DNA of 64,000 nt, taken from assembly GCA_913058255.1 (NCBI GenBank), contig CAJXQU010000004.1:1-64000 (forward strand). The letters run 5' to 3'. Within the stretch, counting starts at the first letter, position 1. Every line of letters begins with the position of its first letter. Of this stretch, positions 43,032-51,900 are shown one piece after another. The DNA is from an uncultured Pseudomonadota bacterium (lineage in GTDB: Bacteria > Pseudomonadota > Gammaproteobacteria > CAJXQU01). The notes below the pieces were generated by a model. That model was not told where the DNA came from and did no database searches. It saw only the letters and a program-made list of their open reading frames with translations. Both the position numbers and the translations under genes were made by a program.

Positions 43032-44624
43032 ATGAGTGAAGCAGCAGTCCACGACGATCATCATGATCATAAACCAACAGGCATAGGTCGTTGGTTGTTT
43101 TCAACAAACCATAAAGACATCGGTACGATGTATCTGCTTTTTTCGCTGCTTATGTTCTTTGTTGGCGGAGCCATGGCAATAGTTATCCGGGCGGAGCTAT
43201 TTCAGCCTGGACTTCAGTTTGTAAACCCTCAGTTCTTTAACTCGATGACCACGATGCACGCGTTGGTGATGATCTTTGGCGCTGTAATGCCTGCAGGCGT
43301 TGGTTTAGCCAACTGGATGATCCCGGTTATGATCGGTGCGCCGGATATGGCTTTGCCTCGAATGAATAACATGAGTTTCTGGATATTGCCTTTCGGTTTT
43401 ACCCTGTTGCTCTCAACGTTCTTTATGGATGGTGGTGCTCCAGCGGGTGGTTGGACAATGTATCCTCCTTTAGTTTTGCAGACGGGTAATGCCTTCCCAT
43501 TTTTGATCTTTACGGTTCATATCCTTGGTATATCATCGATTATGGGTGCGATTAATATTATTGCGACTGTATTCAACATGCGTGCACCAGGAATGACATT
43601 CATGAGATTACCGCTTTTTGTTTGGACCTGGATTATCACGGCGTTCTTACTAATAGCAGCACTGCCTGTTTTTGCGGGTGCGGTAACCATGTTGTTGACC
43701 GACCAATATTTCGGAACAAGCTTTTTCGATGCTGCCGGTGGCGGTGATCCTGTGATGTTCCAGCATTTGTTTTGGTTCTTTGGTCATCCAGAAGTATATA
43801 TCTTGATCCTTCCTGCATTTGGTATTGTCTCGCAGATTATTCCAACATTCTCACGTAAGCGTCTGTTTGGTTATACCTCGATGGTTTACGCAACAGTAGC
43901 CATCGCGTTTTTGTCTTTCTTCGTATGGGCTCATCATATGTTTACGGTAGGGATGCCGCTTGCGGGTGAGTTGTTCTTTATGTATGCGACGATGACGATT
44001 GCTATTCCGACTGGAGTGAAAATCTTTAACTGGGTTGCAACGATGTGGAGAGGGTCAATGACCTTTGAAACTCCAATGTTATTCTCCATTGCATTTATTG
44101 TTCTTTTCTCTGTCGGTGGTTTTTCTGGCGTAATGATGTCAATTACACCGGTAGATTTCCAGTATCATGATACTTACTTCATCGTTGCCCATTTTCACTA
44201 TGTGCTTGTAACGGGTGCTGTGTTTGCCTTGTTTGCAGCGGCCTATTATTGGTTGCCTAAATGGACTGGACATATGTATGACGAGGGACTGGGAAAACTC
44301 CATTTTTGGACATCCGCTGTGTTTGTAAATATATTATTCTTCCCGCAACATTTCTTAGGATTGGCCGGTATGCCACGACGTATTCCTGATTATGCTGTGC
44401 AGTTTGCCGATTGGAATATGGTTTCTAGTCTTGGTGGATTTGCATTTGGTCTAAGTCAGTTAATTTTTGTTGTCGTTGTTTTCAAGTGTATTCGTGGTGG
44501 CGACAAGGTGACAGACCAAGTTTGGGAAGGTGCTCGCGGACTAGAGTGGACATTATCTTCTCCTCCTCCATTCCATTCGTTTACTGTGCCACCTAAAGTT
44601 ACTGAGGAATCAGCCCACGGCTAA
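43032..44624 (+). CDS. ctaD: Cytochrome c oxidase subunit I
   Basis: 530 residues with twelve helices of the heme-copper oxidase core. Heme-a and CuB ligands are in [26 protein letters not shown] and [18 protein letters not shown] holds the heme ligands in helix X. The K- and D-channel residues look conserved (GANWMIP-like [12 protein letters not shown]). This is a type A proton-pumping oxidase. His-rich N-terminus ([12 protein letters not shown]) is a minor oddity and might bind copper. Ends 8 bases before a 44-codon gene. Confidence 0.97.
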   Translation: MSEAAVHDDHHDHKPTGIGRWLFSTNHKDIGTMYLLFSLLMFFVGGAMAIVIRAELFQPGLQFVNPQFFNSMTTMHALVMIFGAVMPAGVGLANWMIPVMIGAPDMALPRMNNMSFWILPFGFTLLLSTFFMDGGAPAGGWTMYPPLVLQTGNAFPFLIFTVHILGISSIMGAINIIATVFNMRAPGMTFMRLPLFVWTWIITAFLLIAALPVFAGAVTMLLTDQYFGTSFFDAAGGGDPVMFQHLFWFFGHPEVYILILPAFGIVSQIIPTFSRKRLFGYTSMVYATVAIAFLSFFVWAHHMFTVGMPLAGELFFMYATMTIAIPTGVKIFNWVATMWRGSMTFETPMLFSIAFIVLFSVGGFSGVMMSITPVDFQYHDTYFIVAHFHYVLVTGAVFALFAAAYYWLPKWTGHMYDEGLGKLHFWTSAVFVNILFFPQHFLGLAGMPRRIPDYAVQFADWNMVSSLGGFAFGLSQLIFVVVVFKCIRGGDKVTDQVWEGARGLEWTLSSPPPFHSFTVPPKVTEESAHG

Positions 44625-44632
44625 TAAGAATT

Positions 44633-44767
44633 ATGACAAGCGAATCTCCACAATCAAGTAAAGATGTATTGGCAGCCCGAAAGGCTGCCAATACACGTGT
44701 CGCGCTAGGACTTGGATTACTCGTCTTGTTTATTTATGTCGGCTTTATTCTTTATAGATATTTATAG
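44633..44767 (+). CDS. Cytochrome oxidase small assembly protein
   Basis: A 44-residue gene. It starts at the ATG 8 bases after ctaD and ends with TAG at 44767. It has a polar N-terminus (TSESPQSSKDVLAARKAAN) and one helix (VALGLGLLVLFIYVGFILY). This matches the single-helix small protein often found between ctaD and ctaG and annotated as an oxidase assembly factor. AATAAGAATT precedes it, a weak ribosome binding site, so translation may be coupled to ctaD. The assignment rests on size, topology and position. Confidence 0.75.
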   Translation: MTSESPQSSKDVLAARKAANTRVALGLGLLVLFIYVGFILYRYL

Positions 44768-44791
44768 TCAATTTAAAAGTAGTTTAGAGAA

Positions 44792-45340
44792 ATGGCAAGA
44801 AAAGACATAAATTTAACAACAAAAAAACTTTATTTACTCGTTGTTGTGATGTTTGGCTTCGGTTTTGCTTTAGTTCCCATATATAACGTGTTTTGCGAAG
44901 TTACCGGATTGAATGGTAAAACGGGTGAAATAGCCGTTGAAAAGGCTGAGGTATTAGCCGTGGATATTGAGCGTTATGTGACCGTGGAGTTTGATACCAA
45001 CGTCAATCAAGCGACGTTACCTTGGAGTTTTGCCGCGAAGAAATTTAAAATACGGGTACATCCTGGTGAGGTTTCTGATGCAGTTTTTGTGGTTAAAAAT
45101 AAATCGAATCGTTCGATAAAGGGGCAGGCCATCCCCAGTGTTGCTCCGGCTCAAGCATCGCTGTTTTTCAATAAGACAGAATGTTTTTGTTTTACGCAGC
45201 AAACATTGGCACCATATGAAGAGCGTGAAATGCTGGTGCGATTTGTTGTTGATACAAAATTGCCTAAGAAGATTGAAACGATGACACTCTCATATACATT
45301 TTTCTTATCTACGGATGAGAATAAAATAACAAGTTTATGA
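44792..45340 (+). CDS. ctaG: Cytochrome c oxidase assembly protein CtaG (Cox11)
   Basis: 182 residues. An N-terminal anchor helix (LYLLVVVMFGFGFALVPIYNVFCE) leads to a copper-binding domain with ECFCFTQQTLAPYE, the Cys pair of Cox11, and VRFVVDTKLP. It delivers copper for the CuB site of subunit I. Placed as usual between ctaD and ctaE. The start lies 24 bases after the small assembly gene. Confidence 0.95.
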   Translation: MARKDINLTTKKLYLLVVVMFGFGFALVPIYNVFCEVTGLNGKTGEIAVEKAEVLAVDIERYVTVEFDTNVNQATLPWSFAAKKFKIRVHPGEVSDAVFVVKNKSNRSIKGQAIPSVAPAQASLFFNKTECFCFTQQTLAPYEEREMLVRFVVDTKLPKKIETMTLSYTFFLSTDENKITSL

Positions 45341-45427
45341 TGAGTACGAACAATATTTGAACAGAGTATTGTTTTAATACTCATTAACGATAATTAAAAA
45401 AAGAAGTCATTAAAATAGAGGAAAATC

Positions 45428-46312
45428 ATGTCTGATTCTGAAACTTATTTTATTCCAGAACCTAGCCCTTGGCCAGTGGTTGGCTCATTAGCACTTTTTA
45501 TCAGTTTTGTTGGAGGGTCATTGTTTTTGAATGGGTCTGCGCCGATGTTTGGATCATTTATATTAGGTCTAGGTATCGCAGCAATCATTTACATGTACTA
45601 CGCCTGGTTCTCAGACGTTATTAGTGAAAGTTTGGCGGGTCGTTATAATTCACAAGTCGACGTTAGTTTTCGCTGGGGTATGGCTTGGTTTATTTTCTCT
45701 GAAGTTATGTTCTTTGCAGCTTTCTTTGGAGCGTTATTCTATGCACGCGTGCTGTCTGTGCCATGGCTTGGTGGTGAAGGGGCAGGGTTTTTGACGAATG
45801 CTGTTCTCTGGCCAGATTTCGTACCTGAATGGCCGATTGATGTTATTCCTAATTTCAGTAAATTCACGGCTTCTGTATATGATGATGTAATACATGCTTG
45901 GGGTGTACCGGCCATCAATACGCTTATCTTGCTTACCAGTGGCGTGACGTTAACGTTTGCTCACTGGGCTCTTAAGAAGAACAATCAGAAAGGCTTGGTT
46001 CGTTGGTTATTTGTTACAGTATGTTTAGGTATTATTTTCGTCTATTTCCAAGCTGGCGAGTATCACGAAGCTTACACAGAACTGAATTTGAAAATGACAT
46101 CTGGTATATACGGTTCAACATTTTTCTTATTAACAGGCTTTCACGGCTTTCATGTGACAATGGGAACCTTGATGTTGGCAGTGATTATGTTCAGAGCGAT
46201 GAAGGGTCATTTCACACACGAGAATCATTTTGCTTTTGAAGCCGTTGCTTGGTATTGGCATTTCGTTGATGTGGTTTGGTTAGGACTGTTTATCTTTGTC
46301 TACTGGATATAG
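45428..46312 (+). CDS. ctaE: Cytochrome c oxidase subunit III
   Basis: 294 residues with seven helices. Conserved features: FIPEPSPWPVVGS near the start, RWGMAWFIFSEVMFFAAFFGALFYAR, HAWGVPAINTLILLTSG, GEYHEAY, GFHGFHVTMGTLML and HFAFEAVAWYWHFVDVVWLGLFIFVYW at the end. Last structural gene of the operon, followed by a strong terminator. It completes the aa3-type oxidase set. Confidence 0.97.
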   Translation: MSDSETYFIPEPSPWPVVGSLALFISFVGGSLFLNGSAPMFGSFILGLGIAAIIYMYYAWFSDVISESLAGRYNSQVDVSFRWGMAWFIFSEVMFFAAFFGALFYARVLSVPWLGGEGAGFLTNAVLWPDFVPEWPIDVIPNFSKFTASVYDDVIHAWGVPAINTLILLTSGVTLTFAHWALKKNNQKGLVRWLFVTVCLGIIFVYFQAGEYHEAYTELNLKMTSGIYGSTFFLLTGFHGFHVTMGTLMLAVIMFRAMKGHFTHENHFAFEAVAWYWHFVDVVWLGLFIFVYWI

Positions 46313-46336
46313 ATTGCAAGTAATAATGTATACAAA

Positions 46337-46370
46337 TAAAAAAGGCACCTTTTAGGTGTCTTTTTTTTGT
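46337..46370 (+). terminator. Terminator of the ctaCDGE operon
   Basis: GGCACCT pairs with AGGTGTC (one wobble pair) around TTT, followed by eight T. It lies about 30 bases after ctaE. Confidence 0.9.
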
Positions 46371-46495
46371 TTCTATATTAATAAGTAGTTAACTATCAAC
46401 TTTTACACTTCTTAGATTCAATTCGTAAGTGGAATTTCCAGAGAAATGGTCACCGAGTATAATTCGAGCTATTTTCTCGCCAAAGGAAATTGCCA

Positions 46496-46740
46496 ATGAA
46501 TGACACTCAGATGACCGAGATAGAACGATACCAGATAAAAGCCTATTTGATGAAAGCAGGTTACACACAACAAGCGATAGCTATTGGACTCAATAGGTCG
46601 GCATCAACCATTAGTCGAGAGCTTAAACGCGCAACACCGGATTACGAGGATATAGACCTCAACAAGCTCAGAGGCTAGCAGATGAGCGTAAGCTGCAGCA
46701 CTGTCATGTGATGATTATCGATACGACATGGTGATTTGTC
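46496..46740 (+). pseudogene. Remnant of an IS30-family transposase gene
   Basis: From the ATG at 46496, the first ~58 codons read MTEIERYQIKAYLMKAGYTQ and IGLNRSASTISRELKR, the N-terminal helix-turn-helix of IS30 transposases. The frame then stops at 46676, but a shifted frame from 46660 gives QQAQRLADERKLQHCHV, the continuation seen in that family. So there is a frameshift, and the rest of the transposase, including its DDE core, is missing or too degraded to see. No terminal inverted repeats were recognised. It is a decayed insertion. Confidence 0.75.
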
Positions 46741-46879
46741 ATGGACAGGCAAACTATCTATTACTGCGGCTTGCGTCAAGTGACTAATGTGAATTAATCC
46801 CGATCTTTCTACCGGGTCATGGTTGTCTGCAACAGAATGGCTTAAACTCATCGTCCAAAATTGGGAGATGTGTGTGTAA

Positions 46880-47017
46880 ATGTTGTTTTCTGTCTTTTAT
46901 TTGCTAGCTATTTTAGTGCTGGTTGCTCATTTTTCTGGCTGGCTAGCAAGGAAAAATTTAGAATGGGTGGCCATTTTACTAGCCGTCTTAGTTTTTCCTG
47001 CTGTTATTTTTTTATAA
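46880..47017 (+). CDS. Possible 45-residue membrane protein
   Basis: An ATG at 46880 starts a 45-residue frame with two short hydrophobic segments (LFSVFYLLAILVLVAHF and WVAILLAVLVFPAVIFL) around a basic turn (GWLARKN). GGGAGATG lies 10 or so bases upstream. The composition is that of a membrane protein and it stops just before the GC-rich element. It may be real, or the relic of a larger gene near the IS30 remnant. No family recognised. Confidence 0.4.
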   Translation: MLFSVFYLLAILVLVAHFSGWLARKNLEWVAILLAVLVFPAVIFL

Positions 47018-47023
47018 AAAAGC

Positions 47024-47102
47024 GGCGGGTGCCTTCCTTGGCAAGATGACATCCTGTCATCGGTCATCCTTGGGGACCGTGCGTCCTGCTGTCTCGCCCG
47101 CC
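47024..47102. other. GC-rich multibranch inverted-repeat element
   Basis: An outer stem GGCGGG (47024-47029) with CCCGCC (47097-47102) encloses three hairpins: TGCC/GGCA (47030-47043), GATGACA/TGTCATC (47045-47061, loop TCC) and GGTC/GACC (47062-47078). The surroundings are AT-rich. It could be a REP/MITE-type element near the decayed IS30 gene, a structured 3' end for the Fae-like transcript (minus strand), or a small RNA. No tRNA features fit. Confidence 0.45.
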
Positions 47103-47144
47103 TAAGATAGATAACGGCAGGCGGACGTATTACTTTAGCAACAA

Positions 47145-47693
47145 CTAGATTTTCCCATCGAGTCCCATTTGATAATACTTATGGGTGATCTTTTCTTGAT
47201 TTTCTAATAACCAATCGATTGAAGGCTCATTATTCATAGCTTTATGGATTGCTTGTGTTGTTGCTTTACGGTGAATATCAAACAAAATTTTATGATCAAG
47301 GTTATCGTCTGTGGCTACAGAAGGGTTTAACCAAACAGAACAAATAATACCGAGGTCATTTGCTTTTTCTTTGGGGATATCTCCCGCACGAACCGCATCA
47401 AGTACACCATTCGCAATAGCTGCTTGAACAGTACCCATCAGAATATTGGTGTAACGACTGTTATTAACCGTCACTTTACTGACCATTAGGGTCACAGGCC
47501 GAACTTGGATGTCAGTATTCAAAATAGCAAAAACACGTGAATGTCCTTTGACTTGGTCTCCTGTCAAGGTTGCCAGCGCTGTTCCTACGGGGCCATCGAG
47601 TTCACCAATGATAATTTCTGGTTCTGCAGCAGTGCCTGGAGGCCCACCAGCAACTAATGATTCGCCTGTACGCAAGACTATTCTTTCACTCAT
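47145..47693 (-). CDS. Formaldehyde-activating enzyme (Fae) homologue
   Basis: 182 residues. Fae joins formaldehyde to tetrahydromethanopterin in methylotrophs. The framework is clear: GESLVAGG, IIIGELDGPVGTALA, KGHSRVFAIL, VRPVTLMVSKVTV, QAAIANGVLDAVRAGDIPKE and NDLGIICSVWLNP. However, the segment that holds the catalytic His in true Fae (His17 in the Methylorubrum enzyme, before IDLxIG) reads TAAEPEIIIG here, with Glu at that site. So it is probably one of the Fae-like paralogues whose activity may differ. The start ATG has AGGAGAAATA upstream. No tetrahydromethanopterin genes are nearby. Confidence 0.85.
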   Translation of the reverse strand: MSERIVLRTGESLVAGGPPGTAAEPEIIIGELDGPVGTALATLTGDQVKGHSRVFAILNTDIQVRPVTLMVSKVTVNNSRYTNILMGTVQAAIANGVLDAVRAGDIPKEKANDLGIICSVWLNPSVATDDNLDHKILFDIHRKATTQAIHKAMNNEPSIDWLLENQEKITHKYYQMGLDGKI

Positions 47694-47841
47694 ATTATTT
47701 CTCCTAAAATTCCAACATCCTATCAGACAGTGAGTGGTTTTAGAACGAGATAAATATAGGTAATGGGGAGATGAAACTATGCAGAATTAAAAATCTGGTC
47801 AGTAGAAAGGTCGACCAACCAGAACTAGACAATACGTTACA

Positions 47842-48876
47842 TCATCGTTGAAACAAGGCCAGCTTCTCTAAGAGAGTGTCTGATATGGGTTTGAGCACAG
47901 GACCAACACCAGGAATAGCATTGGCTTTATTGAGTGTTTCACTGATTTTTGGTAAGCCTTCAGTGACTATTATAGAAGCTGGTTCTTGAACGGATGGTAG
48001 TCTGTCCATCAAGCTGGCAATGCTCTCTAGCTTAGAAATGGCCTCTTCTAGTTGTGGCAAAGTTGCTTCTGCAGACTCAGTATCTTTAATTCTTTCGAGT
48101 GAATTCGTCACATTGTTCATAACCCCAGACAGTTGTTTGTTTATGCTAGTCTGTTCGGGTGTGTTATTCCTTCCCTCTAGAGTCTGGGGATCAATATTAT
48201 TTGCAAAAAAAAGGTTATATGCGAGTAGTAAAGTCGCTAAAACGAGCGCGGCAGGAAAAAGCTTATTGAGTAGTGAAGAACTTTCAATAGTGATTGTTTG
48301 CGTAAGATCTTTAGCATTAGATGCTATATTGTTGGTGAAACCGAAAGAATCTAGTTGCTGCTGGAAACCGATAGGCATGGATGTTGCGATATTATTCTTT
48401 TGTGAGTTAAATAAGTGGGTCAAATTACTTAGGTTTAAACCATCGCCGCTCAATAGCTTACGCTTAATAAGATTAAGTATCATAGGTGTCAGTAAGCCTA
48501 ATAATGATTTTGCAGAGTCTTTTCCAACCCCACTAAAATCTGCAACAGCATTGATTAAACTACCAAAACCATTCGCTCCAAGTTGAGAGCCTAGGATATT
48601 TGATCCCGTATTCATCATTGCACTTTGTTTATTACCACTGAGTAGCGTGCCGAAGTTATCTAGGATACTGTCATCTTGATCCTTGATAGCTTCTAATAAG
48701 GTGTTACTGCCTATGGGTGATAAACCTGATTTCATTAAACCACCTAACAGGCCTGGAATGGCGCTATCTATTGCGGAAGAATTTTGTTCGGCTGAACCGC
48801 CGAGAACTTCTGCCAGTTGATCCATCACTGGGTCATTCATTTGATCTTTTATTAGATCAATAAGGTTGAAACTCAC
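47842..48876 (-). CDS. DUF937 (YidB-like) protein
   Basis: 344 residues from the GTG at 48876, chosen because AAGGGGGT stands about 8 bases upstream and the preceding codons are unlike the family. The first ~180 residues are a DUF937 region: LIDLIKDQMNDPVMDQLAEVLGG, IPGLLGGLMKSG, LLGLLTPMILNLIKR. A membrane helix follows (LFPAALVLATLLLAYNLFF, about 232-250), then an amphipathic C-terminal part (about 260-344). DUF937 proteins are bacterial and functionally obscure. The gene is single, between fae and sixA. Confidence 0.8.
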   Translation of the reverse strand: MSFNLIDLIKDQMNDPVMDQLAEVLGGSAEQNSSAIDSAIPGLLGGLMKSGLSPIGSNTLLEAIKDQDDSILDNFGTLLSGNKQSAMMNTGSNILGSQLGANGFGSLINAVADFSGVGKDSAKSLLGLLTPMILNLIKRKLLSGDGLNLSNLTHLFNSQKNNIATSMPIGFQQQLDSFGFTNNIASNAKDLTQTITIESSSLLNKLFPAALVLATLLLAYNLFFANNIDPQTLEGRNNTPEQTSINKQLSGVMNNVTNSLERIKDTESAEATLPQLEEAISKLESIASLMDRLPSVQEPASIIVTEGLPKISETLNKANAIPGVGPVLKPISDTLLEKLALFQR

Positions 48877-48988
48877 TGTATATACCCCCTTCGAGTATGG
48901 TTGATGAGATGTCTGATCTCGCATCAGACTATTATTGACGAGCAGGGGCATGATATGAGTAATTATAAAGAACTACAAGTTCAATGGC

Positions 48989-49522
48989 TTACGAGTTTTT
49001 ATAATTATGAGCTAAGTTCGCAGGTTTCATATAATCAACAATTTTCCAACTGCCATAATCGATAATATTGTTGATGTTGGTGAGTTCTAAAGCGGTAATG
49101 GCTGAGGTGGGCATGAGGTTGCCTGATGCTTGTATGGGTATGCAATCACCACCTAGGTGGAGGATGAGTTCGCTTACTCCAGGATTATGACCTGTTAATA
49201 GGGTGATCTGCCCTTGCTTAATTTCTGCGGCAACAGTACCCAAGAGTTGGCTTAAACTCGCATTATAAATGGCGGGTTCCCAGATGATTTGATCTTCATC
49301 TTGCTTCCAATTTGTGCTGACGAGAGCAATGGTTTCTTTTACTCGTTGAGCGGTCGAACAGATAACCTGGTCAGGAGAATATCCTTGATTAACGAGCCAT
49401 TGACCCATGCGTGGAGCATCGATGTTACCTCGTTCAGACAGAACACGATCAAAATCTGAGCTTGTTCCAATATTCCAATCGGATTTTGCGTGACGCATTA
49501 TTAGTAGAGTTGTAGACTTCAT
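48989..49522 (-). CDS. sixA: SixA-type phosphohistidine phosphatase
   Basis: 177 residues of the histidine phosphatase (phosphoglycerate-mutase-like) superfamily. The catalytic RHG-like motif is IMRHAKSDW (about 9-14), and the second His is in TLLTGHNPGVSELI. SixA removes phosphate from histidine, for example on phosphotransfer proteins. The ATG at 49522 (MKSTTLLIM) is the family-like start. The gene overlaps the first codons of the divergent metY frame region only at the extended start, so with this start they are 49 bases apart. Confidence 0.85.
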   Translation of the reverse strand: MKSTTLLIMRHAKSDWNIGTSSDFDRVLSERGNIDAPRMGQWLVNQGYSPDQVICSTAQRVKETIALVSTNWKQDEDQIIWEPAIYNASLSQLLGTVAAEIKQGQITLLTGHNPGVSELILHLGGDCIPIQASGNLMPTSAITALELTNINNIIDYGSWKIVDYMKPANLAHNYKNS

Positions 49523-49571
49523 ACTGAAAAGGTTAATGCTTTCATTTAAAAACAACAAGCTGGAGAATAAT

Positions 49572-50846
49572 ATGAAAATCGAGACACTTGCTATTCATGC
49601 GGGTTATCAGCCAGAGCCAACGACTAAAGCTGTTGCCGTTCCTATTTATCAAACGACATCCTATGCATTTGATAATACTCAACATGGTGCCGACCTGTTT
49701 GATTTGAAAGTGGAAGGCAATATTTATACCCGCATCATGAACCCAACGACTTCAGTTTTAGAGCAGCGGGTTGCCGCTATGGAAGGAGGTATTGGGGCTT
49801 TAGGTTTAAGCTCTGGCATGGCGGCGATCACCTACTCCATTATGACGATAGCCCAAATGGGAACAAACATTATTAGTACCTCGACGCTTTATGGTGGCAC
49901 CTATAATCTTTTTGCGCATACCTTGCCGCAGTATGGTGTCGACGTTAAGTTTGCAGATGCTAAGAACCTCGATAGTATGGCCGCTTTAATTGATGAAAAT
50001 ACACGAGCAATTTTTTGCGAGTCGATCGGAAACCCTGCGGGTAATGTGGCTGATCTCGAAGCGATAGCCGAAATGGCTCATGCTCACGGTATCCCTGTCA
50101 TTGTCGATAATACTGTCCCTACACCCTATCTCTGCCAGCCGTTTAAATGGGGTTGCGATATAGTTGCACATTCACTGACAAAATATATGGGAGGACACGG
50201 GACTAGCATCGGTGGGGCCCTAGTTGACTCAGGAAAATTTGATTGGAGTGGGAATAAAGAACGTTTTGCCTGTTTGAATGAGCCCGACGCCTCTTACCAT
50301 GGTGTTGTTTATACAGAAGCTTTAGGCGAAGCGGCCTATATCGGTCGAGCTAGAGTAGTTCCTCTAAGAAATATGGGCGCTGCTATTTCCCCAATGAACA
50401 GTTTCCAAATTTTGCAAGGGATTGAGACATTACCTGTTCGTATGGATCGGCATTGTGAAAATGCACTGACATTAGCGAAATATTTACGCGATCAACCCGA
50501 AGTCGAGTGGGTAAACTATACGGGTTTAGATGACCACCCTGATCATGAGTTAGTGAAAAAATATATGAATGGCAGGGCTGCAGGGATTTTATGTTTCGGT
50601 ATCAAAGGTGGAAAAGAAGCCGGAGCAAAATTCATTGATGCATTACAGTTGATCACACGGTTGGTCAATATAGGGGATGCAAAATCTTTGGCCTGTCATC
50701 CCGCGAGTACAACACATCGTCAGCTTTCAGAGGAAGAGTTAGCGGCTGCAGGAGTTAGTGAAGACTTGATCAGGATCTCCGTTGGAATCGAGCATATTGA
50801 CGATATTATGGCTGATGTTGAACAAGCTTTAGCGGCGACAAAATAA
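49572..50846 (+). CDS. metY: O-acetylhomoserine sulfhydrylase
   Basis: 424 residues, a PLP enzyme of the Cys/Met metabolism family. It makes homocysteine from O-acetylhomoserine and sulfide. The PLP Lys is in AHSLTKYMGGHGTSIGG; ETLAIHAGYQPEP and YGGTYNLFAHTLPQYG are typical, and the long loop SFQILQGIETLPVRMDRHC marks MetY. The C-terminal THRQLSEEELAAAGV is conserved. The ATG at 49572 has GGAGAATAAT upstream. Its stop overlaps the next gene's start by one base. Confidence 0.95.
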   Translation: MKIETLAIHAGYQPEPTTKAVAVPIYQTTSYAFDNTQHGADLFDLKVEGNIYTRIMNPTTSVLEQRVAAMEGGIGALGLSSGMAAITYSIMTIAQMGTNIISTSTLYGGTYNLFAHTLPQYGVDVKFADAKNLDSMAALIDENTRAIFCESIGNPAGNVADLEAIAEMAHAHGIPVIVDNTVPTPYLCQPFKWGCDIVAHSLTKYMGGHGTSIGGALVDSGKFDWSGNKERFACLNEPDASYHGVVYTEALGEAAYIGRARVVPLRNMGAAISPMNSFQILQGIETLPVRMDRHCENALTLAKYLRDQPEVEWVNYTGLDDHPDHELVKKYMNGRAAGILCFGIKGGKEAGAKFIDALQLITRLVNIGDAKSLACHPASTTHRQLSEEELAAAGVSEDLIRISVGIEHIDDIMADVEQALAATK

Positions 50847-51841
50847 TGCGAAAAATTTTATTATTGATCAGCTTTTTGTGCTTGCCTTCAGCCTATGCTT
50901 TGGATAGGGAGTCGGCTGTAAACTATGCGGCCAAAGGAGATTATAAAAAGGCCTATCAGCTTTGGCAGGCAGAGGCTGATAAAGGTGATGCCGTATCGCA
51001 ATTTTACCTAGGTGTCGTGTATGAAAAAGGGAATGGGGTAGCTCAGGATTATCCTCAAGCCTTGTATTGGTATATCAAAGCAGCTGATCAGAATGTCGCG
51101 CGAGCACATTACAATTTAGGCAATATGTTTTTTAATGGTCGAGGGATGACGGTTGATTATAAAGAGGCCGTTCGACGTTATAAGTTAGCTGCCGATCTTG
51201 ATTATGGGCCGGCTCAATTGAACTTAGGTTACATGCATGAACAAGGATTAACCAATAAAAAAAATCCAAAACAAGCTTTTCAGTGGTATTTAAAAGCAGC
51301 AAACAATGGGTTAGAAAAAGCACAAATTAAAGTCGCGAAATATTACCAGCAAGGGAATTCAGTAACGGAAGATAAGGAAAAAGCTATTTACTGGTTTAAA
51401 AAAGCACTAGCTCAAAATGAAGACTCTGTAACCCAATATGATTTAGCCATGTTATATCTTGCAGAAAAAAAGACTCGACAGGCCGGTGTTCAGATGTTGC
51501 GAGAAACAGCGGAGGGAGGTGAACGGCTTGCTCAATATCAGTTGGGTTACCTTTATGGCCAAGGTGTGAGCCTCAAGCAAGATTATGAACAGGCCACATT
51601 TTGGTATAAGCGTGCAGCAAAACAACAGGTACCTGAAGCGCAATTTGTTTTATGTTTATCTTATTCGTTAGGGAAGGGCGTTCCTGTGGATGTTGTCCTT
51701 GCTCATGTTTGGTGTGAAGCCGCTGCTGAAAATAATGTAGAGGCGGCGGAAGATGCACTGGAAGCGATTAAAGAATCGATGACTCTGAAACAATTGCAGG
51801 CCGCAGCAAACGTTGCTCCCTTATTACTTCCGAAGAGATAA
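50846..51841 (+). CDS. Sel1-repeat protein, exported
   Basis: 331 residues. A signal peptide (LLLISFLCLPSAYA, about 4-17) precedes about seven Sel1-like (TPR-type) helical repeats of the pattern AxxxLGxxYxxGxGVxxDYxxAxxWYxKAA, for example QFYLGVVYEKGNGVAQDY and QLGYLYGQGVSLKQDY. Such periplasmic solenoids mediate protein contacts, often in stress or virulence settings. The ATG shares its first base with the metY stop, so the two are translationally coupled; a functional link with sulfur amino-acid metabolism is not evident. Confidence 0.9.
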   Translation: MRKILLLISFLCLPSAYALDRESAVNYAAKGDYKKAYQLWQAEADKGDAVSQFYLGVVYEKGNGVAQDYPQALYWYIKAADQNVARAHYNLGNMFFNGRGMTVDYKEAVRRYKLAADLDYGPAQLNLGYMHEQGLTNKKNPKQAFQWYLKAANNGLEKAQIKVAKYYQQGNSVTEDKEKAIYWFKKALAQNEDSVTQYDLAMLYLAEKKTRQAGVQMLRETAEGGERLAQYQLGYLYGQGVSLKQDYEQATFWYKRAAKQQVPEAQFVLCLSYSLGKGVPVDVVLAHVWCEAAAENNVEAAEDALEAIKESMTLKQLQAAANVAPLLLPKR

Positions 51842-51900
51842 ATTCAAATAAACCGATCAATGCAGAGCGAAGCTCGGATGTACTTAAGTTTCAAAGTGAG

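Noticed and set aside
46861-47049. 62-residue plus-strand ORF over the GC-rich element
   Set aside because: It overlaps the structured repeats and is rich in rare-looking runs; the other-frame 45-residue ORF is more protein-like, and neither is certain.
47024-47102. tRNA gene from the cloverleaf-like fold
   Set aside because: The acceptor-like stem is only 6 pairs, no T-loop or anticodon arm motifs and no CCA end are seen.
47145-47693. Evidence that the organism is a methylotroph
   Set aside because: The homologue lacks the usual catalytic His and no methanopterin or methanol oxidation genes are nearby, so it does not support that conclusion.
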